In this document: positions 24,201 to 34,728 of the stretch, in pieces
Layout: every line of letters begins with the position of its first letter
Numbering within the stretch: the stretch's first letter is position 1
NCBI GenBank assembly: GCA_020746105.1
Contig: CM036630.1
Location: 12,051,840-12,115,839 of the forward strand
Source of the DNA: Trogon surrucura
Lineage: Eukaryota > Chordata > Aves > Trogoniformes > Trogonidae
Reading direction: 5' to 3'
Length of the DNA: 64,000 bases
Made by a program: the position numbers and the translations under genes
The notes under the pieces: generated by a model
Told to the model about the DNA's origin: nothing
The model's input: only the letters and a program-made list of their open reading frames with translations
Databases searched by the model: none

Positions 24201-26386
24201 ATATGTTTCCTGTGGTTTTCAACATTAATGCAGCTTTCAGAAACTGTAATCACACATAAGTCTGACCACAACTGAACTGAGGCAGTTCCTCCACTTAGAC
24301 TTGTACCTTGTTTACAATCTCTGCTCTCAACGACATCTTGTCATGCTTACAGAAGTGAAAACTCCTTCACAGCAGACAGGTTTCTACTGTCTTGCTTCAT
24401 GGGCTCTCCCTGGGAAGGCTCCCCTTTGCTTGCTGAAGACTGACATTTCCCAGTGACTGCCTGATAGACCACTAGTGGTGCAAACAGATTGTCCCCTTTT
24501 GGTTGCAAGGTGCTTTATTTCTCCTACTCAGGGCCAGATTTTGCCCTCCTCATTCCCTGAGAGTTCATTACTCCCTGACTCAAGCAGTGACAGCCACAGT
24601 GGCTCTCACCCATTCAGGTGACTGTGCCAGTAATCATGTCAATCTCTTATTTTCAGGGATTTCGGCAAGTTCAAATGGCAAGGCTGAGAAACATGATGAT
24701 ATCCGAGATAAGGTAAAACTTCCTCTAAGTTTCAAGCATGTTTAACCAGTAGCAGGAGGACAGCAGGACATGCTAGCGATTTTTAATGTATTCCTACTTA
24801 AAGAGGCAGTGTTTGCAAACAGTAGCTGGAACTTTTGTGTAGAAACTCAGGAACTATCCATCCATCTGCTCGGTGGACAGAGCCAAAGCCCGTGACCATT
24901 CCACCTGGCTCGGACACCAGAAAATCCTCACCCCCTGACACCCTTGTAAGAGAGGCAGGAGTAGCATCCTCGGGGTGTGACCAGGCAAAAGGCAACTTAG
25001 TAGGGTTGTTACACTTCCCTGTCTCTGATTAAAAGAAGGATTAAGAGGAGAAGAGGGTGACTAAGCTCCAGCTTTAGACCTTATTAAGAAGTTCATGTAA
25101 GTGGGATGAATCTAAGCTCAAATAATTCAGAAGAAGATTTATTAAATACTTAGCAGCTAATTCATGTTGTTTATCAAGATCGACATGATGCATCTTCCCC
25201 GTGCTTCGTACAGGCCTGCTCAGAAAAGCATCGCAAACTTGAGCCAGTGCAGATATTTCAGAGACCTTAGCCATCAGGGCAACCCACTCCTGCACGAGGA
25301 CGTCTGAAGTAAACATGCCACTCAAGCCTTTTCAGTTTTTCTCTTCTCCCTTCCAGTTTCCCAGCTATGCCATTCTCATCACCTGTCTCGCAGTGGTGCC
25401 CATTCTTTTCATACTGATGCTCTCGTTGTTTGTGAAACGTAAGTATCCCTAAGCACAGAATGGATTACTATTTCTAATGCTGGCCTGGTGCTGATGTCCT
25501 CTGAGATCTCTGGTTAACCTTCTGGTAAATCTGCCATGGCCCCTGTGACAGCACTTTCTTCATTTTATGGGGATTGATGTCCTTACTCCAGGACTGTGTC
25601 ACCACAAGAAGACCAGGGACCACGAGTTGGTGGAGATGCAGCAGGAGGAAGCCTGTGCACAGAACCTCTTCACTCACTTGTTGCAGGTCTGTCTTAACTT
25701 CTTGGCTTTTGCTTCATAGGGGAGTGGTCCCATGGTTTCCTGGAATTATTCCTGACAGATATTGGTTTAATGTAAATCAGAATGAGAAACTTTCTTTCCT
25801 GCTTAGCCCACAGAAATTTTGCAACTTGCTATCTTTGCTTCTGAATTCAGTTGGTGGATTCATTAGAATTATAGACTTCTTTTTGCCATTGTGACATTAA
25901 TATCATTTTGCTTCTAGGTAAACACACAAAGAAGCTAATAATAAAAATGTAATCCATTTTGTAATTTCCTATTAAAAGTTCCAGTGTAATTTTTCTTGGA
26001 GGCAGGACTGCATACCTCACCTAGGAGATAAGGACTTGGGGAACAAGGAGGGACTGTTTTCTGAATCCTATGGTGGTTACCCTACAGCTCTCATTCTAAG
26101 AGCTGAACAGCTCTTTCCTATCCATTAGAAGAATGTGAGCAAGATAGATACTTCTCTGGTATAAAAAGTAGGCATTGCACCACTGAAGTCAGTGGATTCA
26201 GTAGCTTCTGGTCTCCCTTTCAATGGGAATTTGTTACAAATAAGAAAGGATGTTCTGAAGCAGCAATGTGCTTTTTTTGCCCCATCCTTAGTGATTTATG
26301 TTTCTCGCTACAGCCTCAGACGAGTGGAAGACCTTGAAAAAGTTTTCAGTGGCACCAAAGAAGAAAACAGCATTTTTTTCCTGTGA
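15198..26386 (+). CDS. TIMD4: TIMD4-like TIM-family receptor with long mucin stalk (8 coding exons, 358 aa)
   Basis: By family, TIM-4 is a macrophage and antigen-presenting-cell receptor that tethers phosphatidylserine-exposing apoptotic cells. Joined exons: 15198-15246, 18943-19287, 20381-20731, 21674-21763, 24657-24712, 25357-25438, 25918-25948 and 26314-26386. They total 1077 nt and keep one open frame. Residues 1-17 form a signal peptide. The IgV domain (about 18-131) has cysteines C37, C51, C57, C62, C109 and C110 at the same positions as the neighbouring TIM. The ligand loop reads LFND (117-120) instead of WFND: the metal ligands Asn and Asp are kept, the membrane-inserting Trp is Leu. 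The exon-3 stalk (132-248) carries 28 Thr. The membrane span is about 301-323. The tail ends EENSIFFL without tyrosine, as mammalian TIM-4 lacks tyrosine signalling. The last two exons rest on phase and on similarity to the paralogue. Confidence 0.83.
15247..18942 (+). other. TIMD4: TIMD4-like intron 1 (3.7 kb)
   Basis: This is a long first intron with no recognised gene inside. A small internal repeat (CAGTGGTGAGAT twice, 18 bp apart) lies near 16050-16080. The open frames here are short and unrelated to known families. Confidence 0.55.
18943..19287 (+). CDS. TIMD4: TIMD4-like exon 2: IgV domain
   Basis: The 345-nt exon in phase 1-1 follows the acceptor TTTCCTTGACAG and precedes the donor AGAG/GTGAGT. 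CFYQVKRLKD, CWGRGPCPNSKC, DAGTYCCRIE and the GLFND loop are readable. Its length equals that of the neighbouring TIM IgV exon, supporting tandem duplication. Confidence 0.93.
20381..20731 (+). CDS. TIMD4: TIMD4-like exon 3: Thr-rich mucin domain
   Basis: The 351-nt exon in phase 1-1 follows the acceptor TTTTTTTTCCATGCAG. It encodes 117 residues with 28 Thr, 8 Ser and many Pro, in patches such as PPVTTTTTRRPP and LLTTTALPVTTATTESP, typical of O-glycosylated mucin. It ends in an acidic tyrosine cluster, TGDYDYMFYPSE (228-239). Confidence 0.87.
21674..21763 (+). CDS. TIMD4: TIMD4-like exon 4: stalk
   Basis: This 90-nt exon in phase 1-1 lies between the acceptor TTTTTTTCAG and the donor GCAT/GTGAGT. 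The product (TAEFPSTLLTAEGTESAHTS...) is rich in Thr, Ser and Glu. Confidence 0.75.
23774..23850. repeat. Short tandem repeat, ~29-bp unit, almost 3 copies
   Basis: The unit TTGTTCTAATGTGACCATCC followed by a T run occurs twice, nearly identically, and a third time with CCCTAATGTGACCATC. It lies in intron 4 of the TIMD4-like gene. Confidence 0.85.
24657..24712 (+). CDS. TIMD4: TIMD4-like exon 5: membrane-proximal stalk
   Basis: This 56-nt exon runs from phase 1 to phase 0. The acceptor is CTCTTATTTTCAG and the donor is AAG/GTAAAA. It encodes ISASSNGKAEKHDDIRDK, the charged segment before the membrane. Confidence 0.7.
25357..25438 (+). CDS. TIMD4: TIMD4-like exon 6: transmembrane segment
   Basis: This 82-nt exon runs from phase 0 to phase 1. 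It encodes the span YAILITCLAVVPILFILMLS and then LFVK. The acceptor is CTTCTCCCTTCCAG and the donor is AAAC/GTAAGT, matching the paralogue exon in phase. Confidence 0.85.
25918..25948 (+). CDS. TIMD4: TIMD4-like exon 7: cytoplasmic micro-exon
   Basis: This 31-nt exon runs from phase 1 to phase 2, between the acceptor TTTTGCTTCTAG and the weak donor AAAT/GTAATC. It encodes KHTKKLIIK, which lines up with YSAKKTGEFA of the paralogue and with a KHT motif in the human TIM-4 tail as I remember it. The weak donor is the main doubt. Confidence 0.55.
26314..26386 (+). CDS. TIMD4: TIMD4-like exon 8: tail and stop
   Basis: The acceptor is TTTCTCGCTACAG and the stop is TGA at 26384-26386. The end, GTKEENSIFFL, aligns with the EENIYIIH end of the paralogue and resembles the LFTL ending of human TIM-4. 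An alternative acceptor (CCATCCTTAG at 26291) would join exon 6 directly in the same final frame. Confidence 0.65.
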
Positions 26387-26419
26387 AGAGCTCCAACATC
26401 ACTTGTAGATGCCATGGAA

Positions 26420-26940
26420 AATAAAAAGGGCCTGTTTTGTGCAGTGTTGAGACATGCTTGTGAGCCCTCAAAGTAGCAACGGATGAAAACCAAAAGGCAA
26501 AGCTTCGGTGGTAAAAATTTAAAATCTCCGCGCAAATTTTGCCATGTCTCTTTTAAAATCCATTGCATGAAGAAGCTTCTTTTAGAAGGTGCTTTATGCA
26601 TTAGTGATAGGTGTTTCTGGCATCTGCCTTCTTACTAATACCATGTTACAGAACTGAATTTGTTTTTCTCCATTTTTACTAATGCTCTTCCTTGGATACA
26701 TCTTATACTGTGAGGAACAGAAGAGAGAAGGAATAACATGGAACGCTGCCTAACTTCTAATTGCCAGAAAATAGAAAAAAAATCATCAAATACATTTCTT
26801 ATCGTTTTTATATAATCAAGAGAAAAAATAAGCCACAAGAATGCTGCGAGTATAAATAAAAAATGCAGATTACTTGAGGGGTAGCAATGCTGCCCGTGAT
26901 TCAGCATGTTTAAATGACCCTTGGAGACTATGTTAATAAA
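26420..26940 (+). terminator. TIMD4: Candidate polyadenylation signals of TIMD4-like gene
   Basis: AATAAA occurs at 26420-26425, only 34 bp after the stop and followed by a GT-rich stretch. It occurs again at 26935-26940. The second would give a 0.55-kb 3' UTR, the more usual size. Which one is used cannot be told from the sequence. Confidence 0.5.
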
Positions 26941-26959
26941 CTTTGTAATTTACTGCTAG

Positions 26960-27670
26960 CAATTGTATTTTTTATGCCACATCCTAGGGCATGTGAACAG
27001 GAGTTCGTTATTCCCTAGGTGCTGAAATGCCTGCTGAGCTTTCTCAGCTCTCCGAAGTACTGCAGCATTTCCAGAGATGCGAAAATGCCCAGAAGACCAA
27101 TCTGCAAGGAAATTTTTTCTGTCCTGCCACCCCCCTCCCCGCCCCGATCCCCCGTACCACTCATTTGTAAATCCATGTTTTCCCCCATCAGTGTGCATGG
27201 GGGACCTCCAGCCGTTTGTCTGGAGTTGCCTTTTGGTCCTCACAAAAACAACCTGCAATCTCCAGGCAACGACAACCTGGAGTAAGAGCACGTTGTGGGA
27301 AGAGTGTATTTGCTCAGAAGAAAACACTGTGCAGAAGCTCTGGACTTCCCCTCGAGTCATGCCCGGGGCTGTGGCGAGACTTGTTGACTCTACAGCATCT
27401 GCTCACAGCGGGAGGCAGGAGAGGTTCCTTTTTGGGGTCCCGGGTTCAGTGCCCTGCTGTGCACCCTAGTCTGGCGGTGCTGTGGGAGGCAGAAGAGAGT
27501 CCCTGAGCAGAGGATGTGGCTCGCAGGGCTGGGTTTGCTCAGCTGAGACCTCTGTCTGTCCCACCCTGGTTCATGCAGCTCTCACCACCCCAACACACAG
27601 TGTGTGCTGAGCTGGGGGACCTGGCACCCAACACTGCTTCTAGGCATGAATCACACATAAATCTACAAGG
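26960..27670. other. GC-richer intergenic segment, no gene recognised
   Basis: Between 27070 and 27610 the sequence is clearly richer in G and C than its flanks, and it has overlapping open frames on both strands. None resembles a protein I know, and no consistent splice pattern was found. Confidence 0.4.
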
Positions 27671-27677
27671 AATAAAA

Positions 27678-27701
27678 GGGGGGTGGGGGGGGGGGGTGGG
27701 G
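27678..27701 (+). repeat. G-run with quadruplex potential
   Basis: The run is G6-T-G12-T-G4. It can fold as a G-quadruplex and tends to break polymerases. A C7 run follows about 50 bp downstream, so an alternative G:C hairpin is possible. Confidence 0.85.
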
Positions 27702-27785
27702 AATCTCCAAACAGAACAGTTTTGATGTACTCCTTTAAGAAAAAAAAAATGCTCCCCCCCGCCCTGTTTTTTTTTTCTTCCAAGT

Positions 27786-27890
27786 AAACCTGCTAATTAA
27801 GCAGTATCTTCACTGCAACTTGCAATTGGCAGGGCTGGAACAATCCTTTTGCTCTTATTAATTAGCTCTGCACTAATGAGTTCTTTAGAG
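27786..27890. promoter_or_regulatory. Cluster of homeodomain-type cores, candidate enhancer
   Basis: Within about 100 bp there is a near-palindrome CTGCTAATTAAGCAG (27790-27804), a TTAATTAG, a CTAATGAG and a SOX-like AACAAT. Such clustering of TAAT cores is common in conserved developmental enhancers. This is motif inference only. Confidence 0.25.
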
Positions 27891-30800
27891 CAGGGCTGTC
27901 TCTTGATGAGGAAGGTTCTAGCATGTTTGCTGTGGTGCTGGCTGGGCTTGAAGGCTGTGCTTTGGGGAGCTGCACAAGGGCAGAAGAAATAGGAGCCAAC
28001 AAAGTGAGTTTGATCTGATCAGCCATGTGGAAATGCAGCCCAGAAATGCTGTAGAGAAGCTGTAAGTGTAACTTATGTTGCTGAGGATTTTTCTATTCAT
28101 CTTTTTGTACACCCCAATTACTGAGGTTTGAGTTGAGGGTGGCAACTGGAAGCAAGGAATCTGGGAGGGTTCTATTTAAATGAAAATACATTGAAGTAAT
28201 TTCTGAGGTACTGACCCTGGCTGTCAGTATGTTCAGTGAAAGGTTAAAGAGAGTCTTTTAAAATGTAGCTGGAGGAAAAAGGAATGTTGTTTTCCAAAAG
28301 CAACAGAAGCCCCAGAATGCAGTTTCTGGGTCTAGTGAAGAAAAACTGCATGAAAGCAGCAGGTTTTTTTTAGAAAGAAAAGGCTGTCAGAAAGTATGTC
28401 ATTGACATCTGGAAACGTTAGTCTTTATTGTTAAAGACCTTTACCTTGGAAGGCAAAGAAGAAGTGCACTTGAGCAGACACAAAGCACTGCAGCCAAGAA
28501 AACCCTCCATTAAGCAGCTTAAAACAATACAAAGGGTTTTAGCTGCAAAGCCCTACAGGACCCGGTGTTTCAGATGGGGAAAACTTTGACATGAGACACC
28601 CTGGCCCCTGCCCGTGCTGCGGGGCTCCTGTGGTTCTGTTGTGGGGTGCAGGTTTCCTGGAGAGTTGCTTTGCTACTGCTTGTTGCCGCCCGTAGAACTC
28701 GTGGAAGCAGGTCTCCCTGCAAAGTCTGCCCGTGTGCACCTTCACCCTGCCCTCCTCTACCACCCAGAGAGCTGCCATTGGCTTTAAAACTAACGTGTGT
28801 CTCCTAAAAACCTCCTGTCCCCCGCCCAGACCTTGCCTGCCACCACCTTTCACTCTGGCAGGCACTAAAACCTGTAACCATCCCCGTTTCACGCCTCTCC
28901 CCAGTGCTCTGGGCTGCTGAAGTTATCACAGTGTTTATGGGCTTGCACTGGGAGCCTGTGGCTAGACAGAAGTGGGATTTAATTTGTTCAGAGTCCATGT
29001 CAAGCCTAAATGGTATTATATCTGGGGAGTCTGGCTCTGCTGCATGGAGCAAACTGGTTAATTGAAGAAGGATTTAGCTTTTGGTCCAAGTAATAACTTT
29101 AACTGGACCCCAGTACTTTGTGGACAATTGTCTGTATCCAAATGACTGATTAAATTGGTTAAAGGAGGTCTGACGTGAAGAGATAATGACTGAACTACCC
29201 GATTAGTATGGAGGAGGTATGGAAAAGCAATTAAAAAAGGAGATGTGAATATTTTGGGGAAATGGGATTGGCTATTGAGAAAACAGGAGGAAATACTGGA
29301 AAAAAAAGCGGCAAGTGTTGAGTTAGGAATACAAATCCTTTAAGGAGAAACCAGTGGAATGAATTAAATATCATTTTGAGATTAATAAGAGACCTCTCTT
29401 AATAGACTTTATTGGAGCTGACTGCTGTGATGGTCCCTTTCCATCTCAGCAGCACATTTCATTATGTATCTGGGTTTGTTTCTTAGCCGTAATGTGCTTT
29501 TCTAGGCATTTTTTAAGGTTAATATAAATAAATCTCTGTGTTCCAAAGGTGGAATCTAATTGGAGCTTAAGAAAGAGCAAGCAGAAGGGAAGAATGTGGC
29601 TGAGTACATAGGAAATTAGAAATAAGAATAAATAGCATCATGGGACTTGGGGAAAGAACAGAGATAACTGCACAGTGTGAGATGAATGCATGAAAAAGTG
29701 GAAAATTTTCGCCTGGTAGGCAGAGGAAACGGGACGTCTTGCCGCAGCCGTGGCAGCAGATGGCAAAATTGAGCTGCAGAGACAGAGCAGAGAAATAGCA
29801 GGAGAAACTAGAAGCGGCTGTGAAGGTGTGTGTTGGAGGTTTGCTGCCATGAAGCAAAATAAATGCAGTCTCCTCCAGCTGTGACAGAAGTCCTGGCCAG
29901 GAGCTCAGCCCCATGGCTGGCTCTAAGGCACCCTCTTGGCAGGCTTGGCCTGGCCTCTGGCTTCTGTGTCCTCTAACAACACAATTCCCTACAAGTCTGG
30001 GTTACACCCTGGTTTTCTTCTGCTCGTGAGACCATGGTGGCCATACAGTTCTCGGGTTCCTCTTCCCACTGAGATCTCACCCCAGTTGGGAGCAGTGTGG
30101 CTTTGGTTTCTCTTGCTAACTTAAAACATGAAACTCAAGACTCGGAACCTCCTGCAATCACACCGTGGCAGCGGTCGTCTGGCAAAAGAAGTGTGAGCCT
30201 CTAACCACCCCGTAGCTCATCTCAGCATCCACTCCCTCCTGCTACCAAGCTCATGACAAAGGCTGGTGGGCTGAGCGAGGGACACTCCACATGATCACTT
30301 TGGGCTGATCAGAACTACGAGAAATACTGAGATTAGGGGCCTTCCCACAGAGAACCCTTTGGTAGGAAGGCTCATCTACTTACCCCCTGCCAAGGTCAGC
30401 TAAGAGGTCCCAGTGGTTTGAAGCTGAGATGGGAGGCCACAAGGACACTGGGAAAATGGATGAAAACGAGTGTGCAGAAAGTGTTGGAAGGATTAAGGAG
30501 GAAGGTGTTGGGAAATCATCTCTGGTGTAAGTTCATCGACATTCTTTAATCTTTCAAGCACCAAACCTTCTCCAAGGGGAAGGGAAATTGTTCACTTCCC
30601 AAAATGGCCTTTTTTTTTTTTCAAAGAAAAGAAGATGCATGTTCTACAGCTGTTTCAGAAATGCAGCTTTTTGTAAACAATACATGTAGAAAAAATGAAA
30701 GGGTTGCAGGTGTGATTTGTTTTCTTTTTTAATACCTAGGAAAAGAGGAGTAGGGCAGGTAATTCAAACCAGGGAATAAGTCCTGTTTATAGTTATGTTT

Positions 30801-33800
30801 TCTAAACCAAAAAATACTAAGGCCTGTCTCTCCTCACTCATGTACTGGTGTATGCTCTGTAATTCTACTGATGTTAGTGAACCTTGAATCCTTGAAGGTA
30901 ACCCCTTTTCATGCTTAGATGTACATCTAATGAAGATTCATGGCTTCAAAGTTGCTCTCAAGCACCAGAGCTGGTGTCATGCTTAACTAAGCCATCCACT
31001 AGTTAATACACACCACACAATTATCTGCATATTTAATGCAGGGCAGAGAATTTCTATGGAGAAATCTATAGCTTTTAATCCAGTGATGAATCATTTATGG
31101 GATTTTGGATTATTCACTTTGCAGTGTATTAAGTTGTCTCTCTTTCACAAAGTGAGACCCCCCTGACATGGTCTGCGTCACAGACCAGGCTGTGCAGTGA
31201 TGTATGTTGCTGGGATGAATTATTTATCGGACGTTTTAGATCACTAGCCCAGCAGTGGAATTTTAAATTTGTTCATATCCATTCCTAAGTACATAAAAAG
31301 GATTTTATGTACATGAAATTCATCTCTCCTTCTTCCTCCCTTTCCCTCCAGTGCACTAGTGAATTATCCATGAAGTTTGGGTTGGGTTAGTTTGAGATGC
31401 AAACTTTCCCCTAGGGGATGCAGTGGCAGTGTCCTGGTGTGGGCTGTTTGTCCAAGCCATTTTTGGACCAGATGTGCAGAAGGTGTTTGTGGGAGCCCTT
31501 CAGCTCTCAGTTGTGTCCCACTTTAAAAACTGGAGCTGAAATGAGTGTGATTTCTTAGCTTGCAATGTACTTGTTGCAGTCCTCTTAAGCCCAAGTGAGC
31601 TGTGCAGAGAATTTATCAATGGCTCTTAGTGTGGGAGTAGGGAAACTCCCAAAGACTAATGATCACTTTTTTTTTTTTTTTAATTTCACCCTGCAAGCCT
31701 CAGCCCGTTCCAGGGCAGAGCTTTCCCAGGGCTTTCCTGGGAGCTACTTCAAGGACAAGGGGAAATCAGTCTCCCAATGGAGTGGTGAGTCAATGCTGCT
31801 TTTGAATTCTGCTTGGTGTTTTATGCCCTTGGTCCATTATCTAATGGAGAATATGATGAGGTAATTATGGAAATACACAAATTGCAACCTCATGAATACC
31901 AAAGAAATTTGTGATGATCCATGCTAAAAGAATGCATAAAAATGCAAATCATTTGTAAATGGGGAGCAGTAAATCTTGTTAATATTAATAACTTGGAGCA
32001 TTTAATTGCATCAGGTCTGGATGAATTCTACCCAAAGCCCTCTGAAGAGTGGTTTTTAAGAATCTCTCCTGTGAACTGTGTACCATGAGGTCAAAGGGAG
32101 CTCTAACTTGTATCCTCTTAGTATATGGTTACCTTTGGCTCCCTCCATAGTTGAGGGAGGGAGGATGGGACTGGCCCAGAAGCTGATCCAGAACATCCAA
32201 GGGAAGGTGGGAATGCTCTTCTGTAGAATCCAGAACTCCAGCTCCAGCTGGACTTTGCTGTCTGTGTGCAAGACTCTTGACCAATATCATAGGGACTCAT
32301 GGTATAAGACTTTGTGTCTGCTGTGTGGCTTTGACAGTTAGATTAAATAGCACTGTCAAGGCAACTGCGCTGTGTGTATAAAACATTGCTGCCTTGTCAG
32401 ACGTGCACGCTCTGTCCTGGCTGGAGCGGTGCTGGGGAGCACGGCTGGCTCTGAAGTTAATAACAGTGGATTGTCCCTGGAGTAGGATCAGGCCTCCATC
32501 TTCTCTAGGACAGGATGTCTGTGTCCTTCTAGCTTTTAAAGTTATTTTTTCCCAGCTGCATCATTAATGGGTAAGAGTATGTAGTGGGCTACAAAGCAAA
32601 GAGCTGTAGTAAAGTGCATCCTGTTGTCTCTGTAGAAAGCCGGTTTATCAGCTGTGGGTAAAGATGTCATCCATCGTCTACTGAGCTATAGCAGCCTTCT
32701 CAGCCTAGCAGCACTTCTGACAAGCTTGTTCCACACCTTGCTTGGGTTTGTGGGAGGTGCTCACAGCAGCACCCTGGAGAGGAAAGGGAAAAGTTCCAGC
32801 TATGTTCAGATTTTTGCCTTACTTTGTGCTGTTGTTGTGAAACCTCAGGCCAGATGTGGGAGGCTTTTGTTAGGAGTCTGCTGAGTTGAGATTTCCCCTT
32901 AGATATCCACTCACTGGAGCTTTCCCAAACCGTTAACAAACTCTTTATTTGTTTCTTTTCCTCAAAACTTCACCAGGCCTTGTTGGCAGGTGGGTATTTG
33001 GTAGGGTTCATATTTCTCAGCTTGCTCTTCCCTCTTTAGTTCATTCATTTCCTGTCTGTAGCCAAGCTATTCTACAAAAGAAATTAATTTTATAATACAA
33101 GGATACTGGATGGCACTTTCAGACACGATACCTGCAGCTTCATAAAGTCTGATGAAGGAGAGAGGAATATTCCAAGAGAAAACAAGAAAAGGTCATAATT
33201 TATTGCTTATAAACAGCTCTCTGGATCTTATTATCTTTGCTTTGTAAAAGCCTAGAGATCTAGATTGAGCTTTATAATTCACATCGAAATTCATTGTATC
33301 ACATGTCTCTTGTAAAGCCACATTTTTGAATGATATGGCAAACCCTATTAAACAGGTACTCATTAAACTACACCACCTTATAAATTCTTCCTGAGTTTTG
33401 TTGACAGTACACATCAAGCACAAACCATTAAGTGCTTTTCATTTTCCTGGTAGTGTGCAATCATAATGCATTACATGACAAAATAATGTGTTTACATGAC
33501 AGATTTAATGCTTGATCTGTTGCATGAAATGCTTCCGAGCACCAGGAGAGAGAAATGTAACATTATACTTCCAAGCGTCTATTAATTCTTAACTAATAAT
33601 AAATTACATCGGAATGCTGATAGAAATGGATGAGAGAGGCACATACACATGGGAGGAATTCATGAGGATCAGTGACACGGCAATGAATACTAAATGCAGA
33701 CATCATAACTAGAGCTAAAATGAAGCATTTCTATGTTGTCAAGAGAGCTCTTAGGGCCTGTGGACTTGCTGCTGCTCCAGGGGTGCGTGTTTCTCCTTTT

Positions 33801-34499
33801 GTGTCTTGACAGCCAATGCTGGCTCGTAGTGAAGGTCATGTTAGACCTACTTTCACTTCTCCCTCGTTTTTAAGTTTGTTGTTTGTTTGTTTTCATCAAA
33901 AATGATTTCTAGCTTTGAAGTTTTTTTTAATGAAGAATTGTCGTGCAAGGGGTCTCATTTCTCCACAGTGCTAATAAGCCACTGTCAACCCTCTCCCTCC
34001 AAGCAACCCTATTGTAATCCACGGCTTAGTTAACTTCCAGCCCTGGCAGGTAAGTGTCAGGGCCTTGATTTTGGAATTTCAAGAGTGATACTCAGCCACT
34101 TCACAAGTATAGATTATTAGGACAGCTGGGTCTATTAATCTTAAAAAAGAACCCAAATCTCTGTTTTCTATTGCAAGTGGGAGCTAAGAGGGAGTTGGTG
34201 TGTGGTAACACAATGCTGTAATAATGACATACAATCAAAGGGAGGGCAATAAACCTGCTAGTTCTCAATATTTACTGGAGGAGTTTGCTGGGGATCAGGA
34301 GCTGAAGCTTGTTTTAACTACACACAGCTTTCCCTTTTCAGTTTTTATGGCTTTCTCAATCACTTTGCTCATCTGCTTCTGGAGGCTTTTATTTGCTGAT
34401 AAGGGCTGTTAACCAGTAGGAAAGTCAGACCAATGAAGTTACGTAAAATACAGCAGACGGTTTTTGGCAGGTTAGAGCCACGGTTCTGGAGGAGTAAAG
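27891..34499. other. Gene desert, first part
   Basis: No coding exon, RNA gene or clear repeat family was recognised in these 6.6 kb. Segments near 30950-31300 and 33190-33680 are AT-rich and dense in homeodomain-, POU- and OTX-like cores, and could be conserved non-coding elements. That cannot be tested without an alignment. Confidence 0.4.
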
Positions 34500-34553
34500 G
34501 AGATGGGACAAATTGCAGTAAATCATATATATAAGTGCAATTTGTCCCCTCTC
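34500..34553. other. 54-nt hairpin with perfect 13-bp stem (pre-miRNA-like or MITE-like)
   Basis: GGGACAAATTGCA at 34505-34517 is the exact reverse complement of TGCAATTTGTCCC at 34536-34548. Beyond one mismatch the stem continues for four more pairs (GAGA/TCTC). The loop is 18 nt and AT-rich. Size and shape fit a short microRNA precursor, but a miniature inverted-repeat transposon or chance is possible. Confidence 0.45.
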
Positions 34554-34589
34554 AGGAGGGGATGTATATAGGTGTAAGGATACTAACAG

Positions 34590-34728
34590 CACCAAGCCTG
34601 TCAGAATTCAAGGAGCATCTGGATGATGCTGTTAGTCATATGATTTAGTTTTAGGTAGTCCTGCGAGGAGCAGGACTCAATGATCCATATTTATCCCTTC
34701 CAACTTGTCATATTCTGTGATTCTATGT
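34590..34728 (+). mobile_element. CR1 LINE 3' end (plus orientation)
   Basis: The segment contains ATTCAAGGAGCATCTGGATG, then TTAGGTAGTCCTGCGAGGAG, GACTCAATGATCC and CCCTTCCAACTTG. It ends in the CR1 tandem octamers (ATTCTGTGATTCTATG). These landmarks are diagnostic of the avian CR1 3' UTR. The copy is 5' truncated, as most CR1 copies are. Confidence 0.85.

Noticed and set aside
26292-26386. Alternative last exon starting after CCATCCTTAG, joined directly to exon 6
   Set aside because: It is in frame and possible, but the micro-exon model has matching lengths and phases in the paralogue.
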